Below are positions 1-14,667 of a stretch of 64,000 nt of DNA, piece after piece. How positions within the stretch are numbered: the stretch's first letter is position 1; each line of letters begins with the position of its first letter. The notes under the pieces are model-generated. The model worked only from the letters and a program-made list of their open reading frames with translations, did not search any database and was not told the DNA's origin. The DNA is taken from contig JAJTWR010000332.1 of NCBI GenBank assembly GCA_021613335.1, positions 1,490,001-1,554,000 on the forward strand, in the 5' to 3' direction. The position numbers were made by a program, and so were the translations under genes. The stretch is from Whitmania pigra. Lineage: Eukaryota > Annelida > Clitellata > Hirudinida > Haemopidae.

Positions 1-2275
<2,275 letters not shown>

Positions 2276-4659
2276 ACTTTAAATCATGAATTATTTCTCG
2301 GGAAACATAAAATCTATGTATTACTGAGCTCAATCCTGATTTATTTCTTTGAGTACATTTTTGAACTTAAAGCACATTGCATCTGCTAATGGAGTTTATT
2401 TTAATATGTAAGCTCAAGATTTGATGTTCAACTTTGACATTGGTTAGGGTGCCTACAAGGGTGGATTTAGGGGGAGTCCGGGAGGCCATGTCCCTCCCCG
2501 TCATTTGGAAAATATAACAAAAAATTATGTAAATCTATTATTAAATAAAATTTAATAAAAAAAAGTGTAAATTAAAATGTATAAAATGTATTTTAATTTA
2601 TTTATTTTTATAAATTATTTCAATAAATTTACCCACTTTCTACAAAAATAAATTTCAGTAGCTGTGTCCCCTTGTCTAAATCCGCGTGGTTCCACTCCTC
2701 CCCCCGCCAAAGTGTTTGAGATCCGACTTTGGTGCCTTGTAATATAAATCCTAACAGAAACCTTACTTGAGAAATTATTTTGTATTTAAGTATAATCGCA
2801 TCTCGATTCTGATTGATGGTTTGATTAAGAGATCAACCCTTGACTGAAAAACAAAGTAAATTGGAGGGTCAATTCATTCAATGCGTTTGGAAAAGTTTCA
2901 ACCTTAAACAAAATTAATGTGGTAGATTTAAGTTTATACACAAAAATCACCACATATTTTACGTGCATACAAATGTCGTTAAGACGGTCGAAAAATATAT
3001 TCCATGTTTAGTTAAATTATTACGAAAGCAAAAGAACCATCGAATAATGACGCATTGAAATTTTTCTTTACAAATCATAACTGTATGAAATTCTTTACCT
3101 ATGAAATCAATAACCAACTAAAAATAGAGCTTAATTACGGAAGTTGATTTTTCAAAATTTTTGAAATTTACTTAAAAACACCAGCTTCTTAACAATACGC
3201 ATATTGTTTAGGTTAATGGACCGAACGGTATTAGTTGTCTATTGGTTTTTATTCTGTTTGTAATGAAGTAAATAAAACAAAAATTGAAGAATTATTACTT
3301 TATTAATTTACTACGTTAATTATTATAATGTCTTAACCTCGGAAGGTAATATACGTCCAACCTTCTTTCAGTCAGATTAAAATCTAAATTTTATTTGGAT
3401 TCGGCGCTTTTCGGGTTTGACATCCATCAATGGATTTCAATAAAATCCTTTCTTCGTCCACATCAACTTCCTGTATGGAATGGTGGCGAACATTTAAATT
3501 CAACTGGAAATCAGCTTATTCACACCGGTGGAGTTCCAATAGCATGGGAAGGAAACCCGGAGAACGTAAACAGTCTGGTGGCTACGAAGCATTGAGTAAC
3601 AAAGACTTTGCTCAATGGAAAGAAGAATAGTGGAAAGTAAAATCGCGTGGCAGGCTTTTATTGAAACCTCGCCAGTTTTATTGCCGGAACCCGTTTTCCC
3701 GACTACCACCGAACTCCTCGCTCGACCATTTGAAGCATTAAACGATATTTTTTACTGCACCCATGCTTTCTTCTACAAATTCCAAATGCACAACTCCGAG
3801 GTGGTTGAACGAAATTGTGCGAACTCGAATTGTGAATAAGGATCCGTCCCTAACGACAAGTCTTTTTTTTTAAAGTGAATTACATGGGTCTCCATCGGTT
3901 AGTGTTTAAAATAGAAATGATAGCAGAGCACGAGTTTCTCAAAAAAGCTGAAAACCGTCTAAAGTTTTTCCACTGAGATAAAAACTTCGACATCGCTTCT
4001 GTCCCTGCAGAGCGATAAATTATTAAAGTTCAAAAGGTCACGGCTGATGACCTCGACACTCTGCGAAAACATTTGGGATGAATCTCAGACTATGAAATCG
4101 ATTTGGGGGTTCCCGAATGTGCTCAGAATGTACAGTTTATCGTCACATTCTTTGAAAATTTTATGTTATTTGTAATATACATACTTTGATTGAAATGATA
4201 TTAAGATACCTAATTGAAACTATATTACTAATTTGAAAAAAATATGGATTCAGGTATTGATAATTATTGAATAATTTGCTTATCCTATTTCTCTCTCAGA
4301 AATATGTTCCATTGTTATGTCACTTTTTTCATTTCAACCATTGTCTCTTGTATCTGGAAGATACCCGCCAATCATCCCATTCGTAATGAAGAAATTCAGT
4401 CGCAAATTATTTAAATTTTTATATGAGCACATAGATTGGAAAACATGAGCTATTTGGATCAGAAGGTGATGATGATTAGAAAATGAATCAATCATAATAT
4501 CGATCTATTTTCTGTTCATACACGCTTGTTTATACTGTAACTAAAGTCGCTGATGACGATACTGTTTCTGAAACTTTACAAATATAAATTAAGGAAAACT
4601 TATTCAATGCAAAATATCTTTTAGCTTCCAGCATTGGCTAGTGTTCTAGGTTAAAAATC
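2276..4659. other. Intergenic, nothing recognised
   Basis: AT-rich sequence with no recognisable gene. Around 3,395-3,839 composition is less AT-rich and short overlapping frames occur on both strands, but none matches a family I know. This part may be an old repeat or a dead gene fragment. Confidence 0.4.
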
Positions 4660-4699
4660 ATGTGCATTAAGGATTACTGACCAGCGTAGCATTCGGGGC

Positions 4700-6242
4700 G
4701 AAATTATGCAAAATAGTAACTTCGTGAGGAGTAAATAGTCCCAACAGGGGCTTGTGGTCAGTGACGACTGAATTTTCGTGTAGAAAGTGATGAAATTTTC
4801 TGACTCCCCAGATTAATGCGAGGGCTATTTTGTTCTATTGTAGTGAGAGTCCTTAATGCAAAAACAGGTGTTAGCTCTTTACCTTTTTGATCTTTTTGAG
4901 GTTTTGGCCCCAACAAAGGAGATGCATCACAAGTCAATGTAGTTGGTAGTTTATCGTCAAAAGGATGTAACACGCTGTCAGAAGTCGAGAAATTCTTAAC
5001 CACCTGGAAACACTTGTCGTGATTCTTTGTCCAGTTCCATGTAGAACCCTTATCTAGGAGACGATGAAGTGATTCAGCCACGTCTGCTTTGCCTTCTAAA
5101 AAGTTGTTGTAAAAGTTGGGCAATCCTAGAAATGCTTGGAATTCAGTTTTGTTTTCTGGGACCTTGGCTTACTGAATTGACTTGAGTTTCTCCTTTGATT
5201 GATGTAATTCAGATGAATCAACTCTATAACCCAAGAAATCAATTTCTCTAACACCAATAAGGCATTTGTCTCTTTTTGTTCGAAAACCCACTTTTCTGAA
5301 GATTTGAAGAACATCTCAAACTTTCTTATACAAAGATGGAGGTGTATTAAGACATCAACAAAATAAGGCGTAATTTCTTCGATATTCCTTAACAGGTCAA
5401 CCATGACTTGCTAAAAAATGCCCGGGGCGACATTAATTCCAAACTGTGGTCGTTTGACTTTGACGCCACGATGTGCGATGATCGTCTAAGCTTCGTCTGC
5501 AAAGTTGCAAGTAAGGTTGAGCCATATCAAGCTTAGCAAAATATTCACCATCAACAAGAGGAGAAAGCAAATGCTGAACAGAAGGTATTGGATAAGGGTA
5601 CTCTGGTAGAACTATATTGAGTGTTACCCTGTAGTCTCCACAGAGTCGTATGTCGCCTGAATGTTTTACAATTGGTACAACGGATGTAGAATATTTATTG
5701 ATAGATTTCAAATCATTTTCTTTGATCAGGCACTCAATTTCGTCTTCTATCTTTGGTCGCATTGTTAAAGAAATGTTCCTATTTTTACACCGATTTGCTC
5801 GCTTATCTAGAGGAAGAAAAATGGGTGGTCCCTTATATGTGCCCAAGGTTTATGAAAACACATCGATGAATTTTTTAAATAACTTCAGGAAGGCTCAGTT
5901 AGCTGATGTATTCCTGCAATTTCAAAACTTAAGACTGGGAACCAATCATAGCCCAGAAGACTGGCACGATGCTCTTCGGTAATAATAAGCTGCAGTTTAG
6001 CTCGGCGCTCTTTGAAGGTTACGTTAACATCATAATAATCCTTCAACGGAATTATTTCCCTGAAAGTCCATTAGGGGCAAATTTGTTATCTTTTTAATAA
6101 TTGGTCCGGAGCTCTTCCACAAACTCATGCAGGCGTTATATAAAATAACAGAATAAGATGAACCAGTGTCAACTTCCATGTTGCATGGTCTATCGTTCAG
6201 CTGCAATTTCACCTTTAAGTTTGGTCGCATCGGACGCTCCAA
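4700..6242 (-). pseudogene. Gypsy pol relic (protease, RT, partial RNase H)
   Basis: The aspartic protease active-site motif VDTGSS sits near 6,160-6,180. Reverse transcriptase follows at about 5,433-5,846, with the family's polyprotein features (IKHSGDIRLCGDYR-like block, FAKLDMAQPYLQL). In the next frame (5,126-5,404) the catalytic YxDD box reads FVDV, so at least one catalytic aspartate is lost. RNase H-like sequence at 4,720-5,123 includes LTCDASPLL and, after another shift, TDHKPLLGLF. Several frameshifts separate these blocks. The protein cannot be made intact. Confidence 0.85.
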
Positions 6243-6269
6243 GTTGTTTACGAAGAATTGATTTAGCTG

Positions 6270-6943
6270 GTATTTTTGCAGACTTTAGCAATGTGTCCTT
6301 TCTTGTGGCACTGGTGATAATCAGCTTTTCTGAATCTTCTTCTGTGGTTATCTCTACAGCTAAAGCAGGAGCCTTTTTTGTTTTTATTGCTAGAGATTGT
6401 GCATCGAAATGATTCTTGACACGGTCTCTAGTCGAAGTAGAAGGCTGTGTCTGCAAATCGCGCACTTGGGATTCTGCAGCTTCTCCTGCCAGCGCCTTTC
6501 TAATCGCATCTTCGAGCGTGATAGATGTCTCGGCCAGAAGTTGTCAAGGCCACTCAAAAACTGATCTCGCAAACGTTCGTAGGGGTTGCTTGTTAAGTTG
6601 CACTCCCCGTAGAGAAGCTTGAGTTCTGTAACGTATGCAACTATTGACTCGTCTTGCAGTTGCACGCGTCGTTGGAAAACATGACTTTTGAACACGGTAG
6701 ACATGGTATGAAATGGTTACGCAGAATGTTGACTAACTCGTCAAATGTCATCACCGTTAGAGGTTCAGAGAACACTAGCGATTTAAGAATTCAGAACATG
6801 GGAGTTTAATAGCGTGTCTTCCTTTTATTTTCGTCGTTGATGTCGTTGGCTACACAATAGAATTTCAACTGTTCGGCATAAATGTCCTAAACGAACTGAT
6901 TGGCAATGTCGAAAGGTTGGAGGTTGCACGTTGTGGTAGTCAT
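6270..6943 (-). pseudogene. Gypsy gag relic with zinc knuckle
   Basis: The minus-strand ATG at 6,941-6,943 opens a gag-like frame (LQPFDIANQF) that meets a TAG within about 15 codons and another stop shortly after. A further open piece at 6,390-6,704 contains typical retrotransposon capsid sequence (QRRVQLQDESIVAYVTELK). After a frame change, a CCHC knuckle follows near 6,280-6,320, ending HQCHKKGHIAKVC. Its first cysteine position reads tyrosine, a one-base change that would remove a zinc ligand. The multiple stops and the lost ligand show this copy is dead. Confidence 0.8.
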
Positions 6944-7320
6944 CTCGAATTTAATCCTCGTCGCCTATGTTAAATCTTGAATTTAATGACTTACCAACAA
7001 CGACTTCGATAACGACGTTATTAACCAACTACATAACTCGAAAACAAAACAACTAGACTCATGGCCTCGCGTCCACAAACCAAATGTACAACGTAAGTCA
7101 ATGCATAACAATAAATTTCCACGTTTGTATAGCATCCTTGACAGCTCCCTCCTACATTATCGAATGGTTTGTAGTCCATACAAGAGGCAGAGCTCGTTAA
7201 TGCCACCGACAATATCGACGTCAAAGGTGTCAATAATGTTACCCCAAATTTGGCTCACCAGCAGCACGTCACTCCCTAAGATGCACAATATATACCGCAG
7301 TAAAAGTTTTCCTTAAATTC

Positions 7321-10300
7321 TAAGAAAATCAGTTGATGTTGGAGAGTAACGATGATTTGTCCAATTATGCATTCCTTCCGCATGCTCAGAATGCTTACAG
7401 GACGGGACTAATTAAGCATTCCGCTTGCATGCTGTGTCACAATTTTGCGTGTCGTCTCACACTAAAATGGCAGGCAGCATAGCCAAGGATTTTTGCTCCA
7501 ATTCAAAGCCATTATTGTTAATAATAAAAATATAATCATCGTTAAATAACAACGAATTTTCAGGCATCGAAACGTGAAAGAACAGTCGATTTATCGACTT
7601 GGTGGTGGGGTCTTTTTCTTTCTTCAAAAAATCAATCAATCAATGGAAATTGTTCTAACGTTTCCTCAGTCTATCCATTCAAAATTATGAGTTGATCGAT
7701 CGCCAGGTGGCACTGACACGAATTGACTCCTTGCGGGTTGCTTTTGTTTGCACAAGAAATTTATTTTTATAAACCACGTCTCAAACCTTTTCATTTTTGT
7801 GGATGATTTTCAGATTTTCTGAAGTTTATAATTCAACTTAAATTATTCGCCTATGAGAAAGCCACTCAATTTGCAGTATAGCTTTTTAAGGTGTCATCTT
7901 TCACAGAATCGATACTTGAGCAAACGTTGCGCAGGAATTCAAACCGATGACATGGCATCATTTATTAGTGATAATGCAATATTCAATTTATTACATTGTT
8001 AACGTGTCTGGTGACATCAAAAAGCAAAAACACGCACGACTGATTCAATTTTTATTCGACACAAAACGATTTTCCAATAAGTCTCACAACACATTGCACA
8101 TGAAAGCAGATCAATAACTCCTATCCTGCAGTTTTCGATGAAGGATATAAAGTCCCACGTTGAAAGTTGTCATCGACGTCATCATCGGCTGCTGCCATTC
8201 CACCATCGCCATCCACCACCAAAAATTATCATCAGGACAACTATCACATCTCCACTTTAGTGACTCTGGAGACTATATATCTTTCATCGAAAATGTTATG
8301 TTGTTAGAGATTTTTTCCAAATTGGCGAAATGCGTGACCGACTCAAGACCACGATTTCTTAATAAACTCACGATTAAAACTCATCTATTATTTAACGAAG
8401 ATTGTTCAACATTTGGACGAAATACCTCCGGCACACATCGAAAAACATAGTATACTAAATCGCGAAAACCCACGCCAATTTGAAAATTCAAACCAGCCAA
8501 TCACTGACACTGGGGACTCGTCAAGGTTTCTAAGAGATAAAAAAGATCTCCAGAAGTAAAATGAGCCACTGAATTTTGAATAATGAAAACAAATAAATCT
8601 AAACATTTTAAAATTAACTAAATTATTAAACGCCATTGTTGTGATTGGCAGCGCTTTGTCAATAATTTAACAAAATCTTGTATCACTCCACCGTTTTTTT
8701 GCATCATTGCTTCACATTACTTTTAATAAGGAAATATCTCTAAAATAATTATTTCTATATAATCTTATAATCATTCATGTAAATTATTTACCCAAATAGT
8801 AAGCTGACAACCCCTGAGAATTAATTCCAAAGAAATAAGTAGAAAAATCACATAAGTCGGCTTTTGGATCATCGACATCTCAAAGAATCTTTAGAAGAAT
8901 TCTTATGAGAGCAATTAAACCACAAAAACAATTGCAGCATCCTGCGACCTTTTTTTGGTTCAAGAAGTTCAAAAAGTTCAAGAAGGAGCAGTAAAGTTGA
9001 AAAGTTAACGAAGCAATAAATTTTCATTTACTGGAATTGTTCGGAAGGAATGAAGAAGTGGAGGATAAGCATAAGGACAGTAGGATGAGAGCATGCACCA
9101 TTGGAGTCATGAAGATTAAGCTATCCACTTTAGAAGAGGCGTTAAAAATTGATGAACTGGGATTTGCTTGAATCGGCGTCAGGCACATAAAGAAATTCCA
9201 TCCGGGCTGAATGATGTGAAATACAGTCGTCTTCATCCGTTAAAAGCAAACTGTAAACAGGTCACAAGAGGAGGTTCAACATTCTCTTGGAAATGGAAAA
9301 GTTTACATGAAGCATGCGACCCAAGTCATGTTTTCACTTCTTTGTATTTCTCATTTGCTTTGGAACGAGCATGTGAGGGGAAATGATTGTAGTTACGTTT
9401 TAATAGGGATGCATTCCAGGCTCTTCTGGTCGATATTCAAGATAGCATGCATGCCATCGTGAATGCCGCATTTTAGAATTTGTTTTGCTAATATCTTGAA
9501 ATTACAGTGACGATGAAGATGGAGATGACAATTAGACTAATGCAAAAGGGATTAGTCAACTTCTTTCATGGAAATTTGGGGTTCAATGGTTTTTGTTCGG
9601 CAGAGCAGGAATCATTTGATGTTGTCTTCTCATCGCATGAATGTCGTTTCGTTCATAATACTCGCTAAGCATTACGACATACAGCATACGGCAACAACAA
9701 TGACAACAACAACATCAGCACAGTTTAGTTTTTACTTATCAACTTCAAGTTGAATGATTTTATATTATAAGAAAATACACATTTGAGCAAATCGTCAATC
9801 AATTCAAACCTCTGTTTAGCGAATAAACGAATGAATAATAAATGAAAGTATCACATACAATGTATATTTAAAAGCAGATCACATTCACACATTCAATTAT
9901 GGCAACAAGAAATAAATACTCCGTAAATTGAAATTTTGATTTGGTGACATTAGGCACATAATTTAGCAGGCACAAATATTTTCTTCAAAGATTTTCGGCC
10001 ACAATGTTACACATTAGAAAAGTGTACATTAGAATAATAAATTTTACTTTTTCAACATATATTATTATAAATTTTATTATTTATCATAATGATGATATTG
10101 CATCGTATTGCATTACATTACTGACTTATGTTATTATATATATGCGAAGTTATGCAAGTCTTTTTAATGGGTCTCTAAAAGCATCCTGTTTCGAAAATAC
10201 TTTAAAACTTTAGATAATTTGAATAATTCTTTTCACTGTAATGCAATTAAATTTTATAATAATTCTAAGGATTATTTTGAGACAAAAATTTAATTTAAGC

Positions 10301-13052
10301 AATATAAAATAACAAGCAACAAAATAAGCAGAAGCTTTATTTTAATCGTTTGTAACATCTCAGAAAATTGTTTTAGAGAAATATTAATAGTATATTGATG
10401 AATAATATACTAAAGATTACAATGAATAATATATTAATATTAGTAAATAATATAAGATAATTCCATGGTTTTATTAAATTCAGTACTAAATTGTTAATAT
10501 GTTAAATATATATTTATAGAAATAAATAAATGAAATGTGGAACGAGTTGTTATTAAAATCCAAAAACGTACAAAGAAGCAAAAAAGAAGGGCAGCATGAA
10601 TTATAAACCACTCACCCCTTTTGTAGTCGATCTCATAGGCCATGGAGGAGGTCAAGTAAGCAATAATGGGGATGACATTGACCACATTATTCACCATTAA
10701 CATGGCTCCTTCTATTTTACAAACTCATCCAGCAATAAACTAATTTCGAATATTTCATTAAATAATATTTTTTTTATCTAAATATCGAAAACAGAGAAAT
10801 AGAGATGTTTACATGCTTCCGTTCAATTTCCTTGTGGAGTTCGGAAGCATTTTCAATCAAAATTCAACGTCAAATAATTCATTTTCTATATTTGGATATT
10901 TCGTTTTACTTGGATATTTATTCCCAGTCAATGTGCTCTTAAATATTTTAAACTTCCAACAGATAACCACCAAGAAATCAGAAGACACATATAAAAGACG
11001 CTATAAATATTCATATATAATAATTAATAAATTACATGTCACGTTACGTGTTACATCGTGTTTAAGTTAAAACATCAAAGAACGGTGCGCAATAAAAGCT
11101 GAACGGATCTGACTTGAAAGTAGGGACCCTGTGAAAATAAAGGAGACAGCCTGGAATACTTGCATGCGTGGAATGCACGGAAGCATTATTTCTCTCTTAA
11201 TTGAAACTAACTGACCTTCTATTTATTGGTTTTAAATCCCATTTATGCTAATTTCTCATGAAATCACGTCGTTTATTCCCGACTTATTAAGGGCTCTTTA
11301 CGCTTAATAATTATTTATTTAGCATACTTCTAACGGGAAGCAAACAGAATATTTTAATTATTAAAAAATAGATATCAAATAATCGTGTAAAGTTTATGTA
11401 CGTAGTACATAAAAATCTATGTGTGTGGGGCAATCTTACATGTTTAATTAAAATGAATTCAAAAAGTTCGTCATCATGGATGGAAGGAAGACAATAAACT
11501 TGAGATGCAAGGATTAACGGAGGCAAGAGAGGAACATAAATCACCCGCCAACAATGACATGTCTCGATTGTGAATGTGTCACCAAATGTGCTAACAATGT
11601 CAGTTAACTGTCAAGAAACATGTAAAGCATGCTAACTGTCCCATCAAAAGACACGATCATTCTATTAATAATTCACCTTTAAAATTTTAAATTGGCATTT
11701 TTCATTTAATTTGAATGTCAAGAGGTGAACTCCGCTTAACGATATTCTAAGTAACAAGCGATTGTCAGAGATAATTATTATATTATATTATAGAGATATT
11801 ATTACGGTATTTTTGCATTTTTCTGAAAGCATTCGTGAAATACGAATTGCATGCACTTATTACTTTCGAGAAAAAAATGTAATTGCTTATAAAAGCAAGG
11901 ACTCGTAACTACGTAAAAGATCCATTTAAATAGAAAGATTTGTTTGAAAAATATTGATATGCACGTAAAATGTAGAAATCAATGTAAAACATGAGAAACT
12001 TTGTTTCCGTTCGAGGCTTTTCTGATGTAAACAGTTCGATATGGGAAGACTGTGGGTCATTAAAAATAGCTTTAGTTTCGCTCTGCAAGTCTTCAGTGAA
12101 GCGAGTATTCCATACAATGGGAAGCCATGAAATAACTTTTCCCCATTGTTTATGCACAAATTAATTCCCAGTAATACCGTTTAATGTACGACACGCTTTT
12201 TGCTCATTCGGCAGACGTTAATGAAATTAGCGCCAATAATAGCACTTTTAACCATTTATTAATTTGCCTTTCCTCCAGTAAAGTCGGTTTAAAGAGAATT
12301 ACTTTTTAAATTTTTATTAATATTTGTGATAGGAAGAGTTTGACATTCAAAATAATAATATTGCTAATAATAAAGATAATAATTTCAGTAATATCGTATT
12401 CATTTCGATCTGTCTATTCATTTCGATCTTTATACCTCTTTAAGAATGAAAATATTTGATGAATGTTATGAAATAATTGATATTTTATGAAATAATAAAT
12501 ACGTAATTATGTGTATTGTGAATCTTCTGACTAACTAAACTCTGCGATTTCATGTTCAAGTTATTAAACAATGTTGCAGTAATGCAATTTGAATGATTCA
12601 ATGAAAACATGAGTTATTACTTCGGGTATCATTCTCGCGGGAATAAATAATTTAATTAATTAATTAATTAATCGATATAATAATAAGTCAAATAATAATA
12701 AGTTGAAATCCAAATGCCGAATCTTGTTTGTCAAAACACATCTCATGTCCTAAGTTGAAATAATCATTCTGATAATTATATTAAAAATTACATTTATTTC
12801 TAACAACATTCACATCACTGCCATCCTTACTTACTCCGGTGATGCAACGTCTGAGCAACATCCTTCCATAAAACAGCCGAAGACAAAATGTTGTTCACTG
12901 GACAGAAATGAATGAGTGAAGGAATTAAAGAGGATGACGAGTAATTATAAGGAAATGGAGGAAGTCATTGTTGTCTGAATCGAGCAGGGAATGTCAAACA
13001 TTGTAAATCTTATCTAACGAGCTGCCTTCAAAAAGGTTCAGCTTCAACGAAC
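7321..13052. other. Long gene-poor interval
   Basis: AT-rich, mostly non-coding. The short open frames here (for example 8,160-8,450, 9,168-9,386, 9,568-9,753, 10,813-11,070) show no domains and no conserved splice pattern. One segment near 10.6 kb on the minus strand looks like an exon and is listed separately. A short AATT tandem run lies near 12,650-12,672. Confidence 0.5.
10616..10711 (-). other. Unassigned exon-like segment, hydrophobic
   Basis: On the minus strand a good acceptor (AAAATAG) is followed by 96 open bases, then a perfect GTGAGT donor. The translation includes AMLMVNNVVNVIPIIAYLTS and ends in a charged EIDYKR. It resembles a transmembrane helix followed by a cytoplasmic turn. 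I do not recognise the family and found no partner exon nearby, so it could be a lone exon of a gene with long introns, a relic, or chance. Confidence 0.3.
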
Positions 13053-13172
13053 CAATGGATGAACAAACAAATGGCAGAATAAATGGATCAACCAGTTAAC
13101 AAACGAATGGATATATGGATGGGTGGATAAGTGAATGAACGGAGTGCTGGATAAATTAGTAGATGGACGGAT
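13053..13172. repeat. Degenerate ATGGATGAA-like minisatellite
   Basis: About 120 bases of imperfect short units containing ATGGAT, GGATGG and AATGGA variants. It is a simple-sequence region; any open frame in it is incidental. Confidence 0.7.
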
Positions 13173-13632
13173 TCAGTTTAGTAGACTGTAAAGGCCAGTT
13201 AATGGATAAAATGGTGCTTCTGAAAACAATCAAACCATCCCATGGTGTCACCTTGGGTTGAAGTGTCATTTCCTCCAAAGCGCTGAGGAACCCAATAAGC
13301 TTTTCTTAATGTTACGTGTGGCTTACCATGTTTGTGTTCAGCTCACTTATATTGAAATGAAATTATATTCAATATTCATGTCCGTGAATATTAGTAAATA
13401 CATTACCGTATATTATGTAATTAGTTTATTATTCATAATTATCTTTTATGAAGTTATCGGGAAATCTTTGGTTGATCATTACAAACTTTCATTTATTCAT
13501 CTCAAAAAGTACTGATCATCTTCGCGTTAAGTATAACAAAATACAATTTGATCTGTTTATTTAAAGGTAATGTGGGTTCTGTTTATTTAATAAACTTATT
13601 AAGACTTTAAACTTATTAAGATTAAACATTGT

Positions 13633-13880
13633 ATCGCATTTTCCTTGAACTGATATTTCAATCTTTTAATGATGAGGAGGAGGTAAAGCCAGGATATGCT
13701 ATTACTGCCGTTTCTACAGTTGTGGTGGTTTTAATTGCTAAATTTTTAAGCTTTCCAGTGTTTAATTTTTCAACAGTTAAACTGTTGGCTTGCGATTTGA
13801 ACTGAGAATATAATTTAAACTGCGACATAACATCTTCCAGTAATCATGTCCTAGATTGAGAATGAAAACATTTTATAAAA
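13633..13880. repeat. Direct repeat, copy A (about 250 bp)
   Basis: Nearly identical to 14,419-14,667 in the same orientation, with only about a dozen differences over some 248 bases. Both copies start at ATCGCATTTT and end just after GAATGAAAACATT. There are no terminal inverted repeats and no obvious poly-A tail, so this is a dispersed repeat or a local duplication of unknown type. Confidence 0.9.
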
Positions 13881-14418
13881 TGCCATCATAGAACCAATTC
13901 TGAAGCAATTCTTGAAATGTGTTGCAGCACTAATTAAGTTGGTCATCCAAACATAGCAAACAGCAGCATTTTCATTGGTCATTTCGATGAGAAAGAAGAA
14001 TTTCCTTTTTGCATCCACTCTCCCAAAGTGACGCCTCGCATACTTTATGATGGCGTCCGATATAAGACTCCAGCTTTATGACGTGAATATTTAATTTAAT
14101 TATTTGCAAAAAAAAACATGCAAGTGAAATACAAATTTATTTCACCGGCTTGTTATTTGTACATTTATTTATTGATTTCAATAAACGTCATAATTTTTCG
14201 AAATTCTAATCTAAAAAGTTAGAATCCGAAATGATTACTTGAAACGATACCCAGGCGCTGCATATTTTCAAAATCAACAGATTTCCCTGCGTCATTAAAT
14301 TCCAATTTCATAGAAAAATCTTTCATCCAAGTCAGCCTGAGAATTCAAAAGCCAAATAAGACGACATGTGCGATATAATTTCAAAATAATCGTGTTTTAT
14401 GACTTTAGGATGCTCACC

Positions 14419-14667
14419 ATCGCATTTTTCTTGAACTGATATTTCAATCTTTCAATGATGAGGAGGAGGTAAAGCCAAGATATGCTATTACTGCCGTTTC
14501 TACAGTTGTGGTGGTTTTAATTGCTAAGTTTTTGAGCTTTCCAGTGTTTAATTTTTCAAAAGTTAAACTGTTGACTTGCGAATTGAACTGAGAATATAAT
14601 TTAAACTGCGCCATAACATCTTCCAGTAATCATGTCCTAGATTGAGAATGAAAACATTCGATAAAAT
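14419..14667. repeat. Direct repeat, copy B (about 250 bp)
   Basis: Second copy of the repeat at 13,633-13,880, offset by about 786 bases. The roughly 45-codon open frame shared by both copies differs at several amino-acid-changing positions, which argues against it being a conserved exon. Confidence 0.9.

Larger units (their letters stand above)
4660..7320 (-). mobile_element. Decayed Ty3/gypsy LTR retrotransposon
   Basis: Read on the minus strand, the segment carries gag, zinc knuckle, aspartic protease, reverse transcriptase and the start of RNase H in the usual gypsy order, broken by stops and frameshifts. Before gag (minus sense) lies GGCGACGAGGATT near 6,950-6,970, a sequence typical of the region just after a 5' LTR. 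The stretch to about 7,320 is therefore probably LTR, though I could not match a second copy. The element is cut off inside or just after RNase H near 4,660. No integrase and no 3' LTR are visible, so it is a truncated, inactive copy. Confidence 0.85.

Noticed and set aside
3395..3839. Overlapping frames on both strands
   Set aside because: They overlap in several frames with no family resemblance; no evidence favours any one.
13650..13800. A shared open frame in the two direct repeats as a duplicated exon
   Set aside because: Several of the few differences between copies change amino acids, and no gene context surrounds them.
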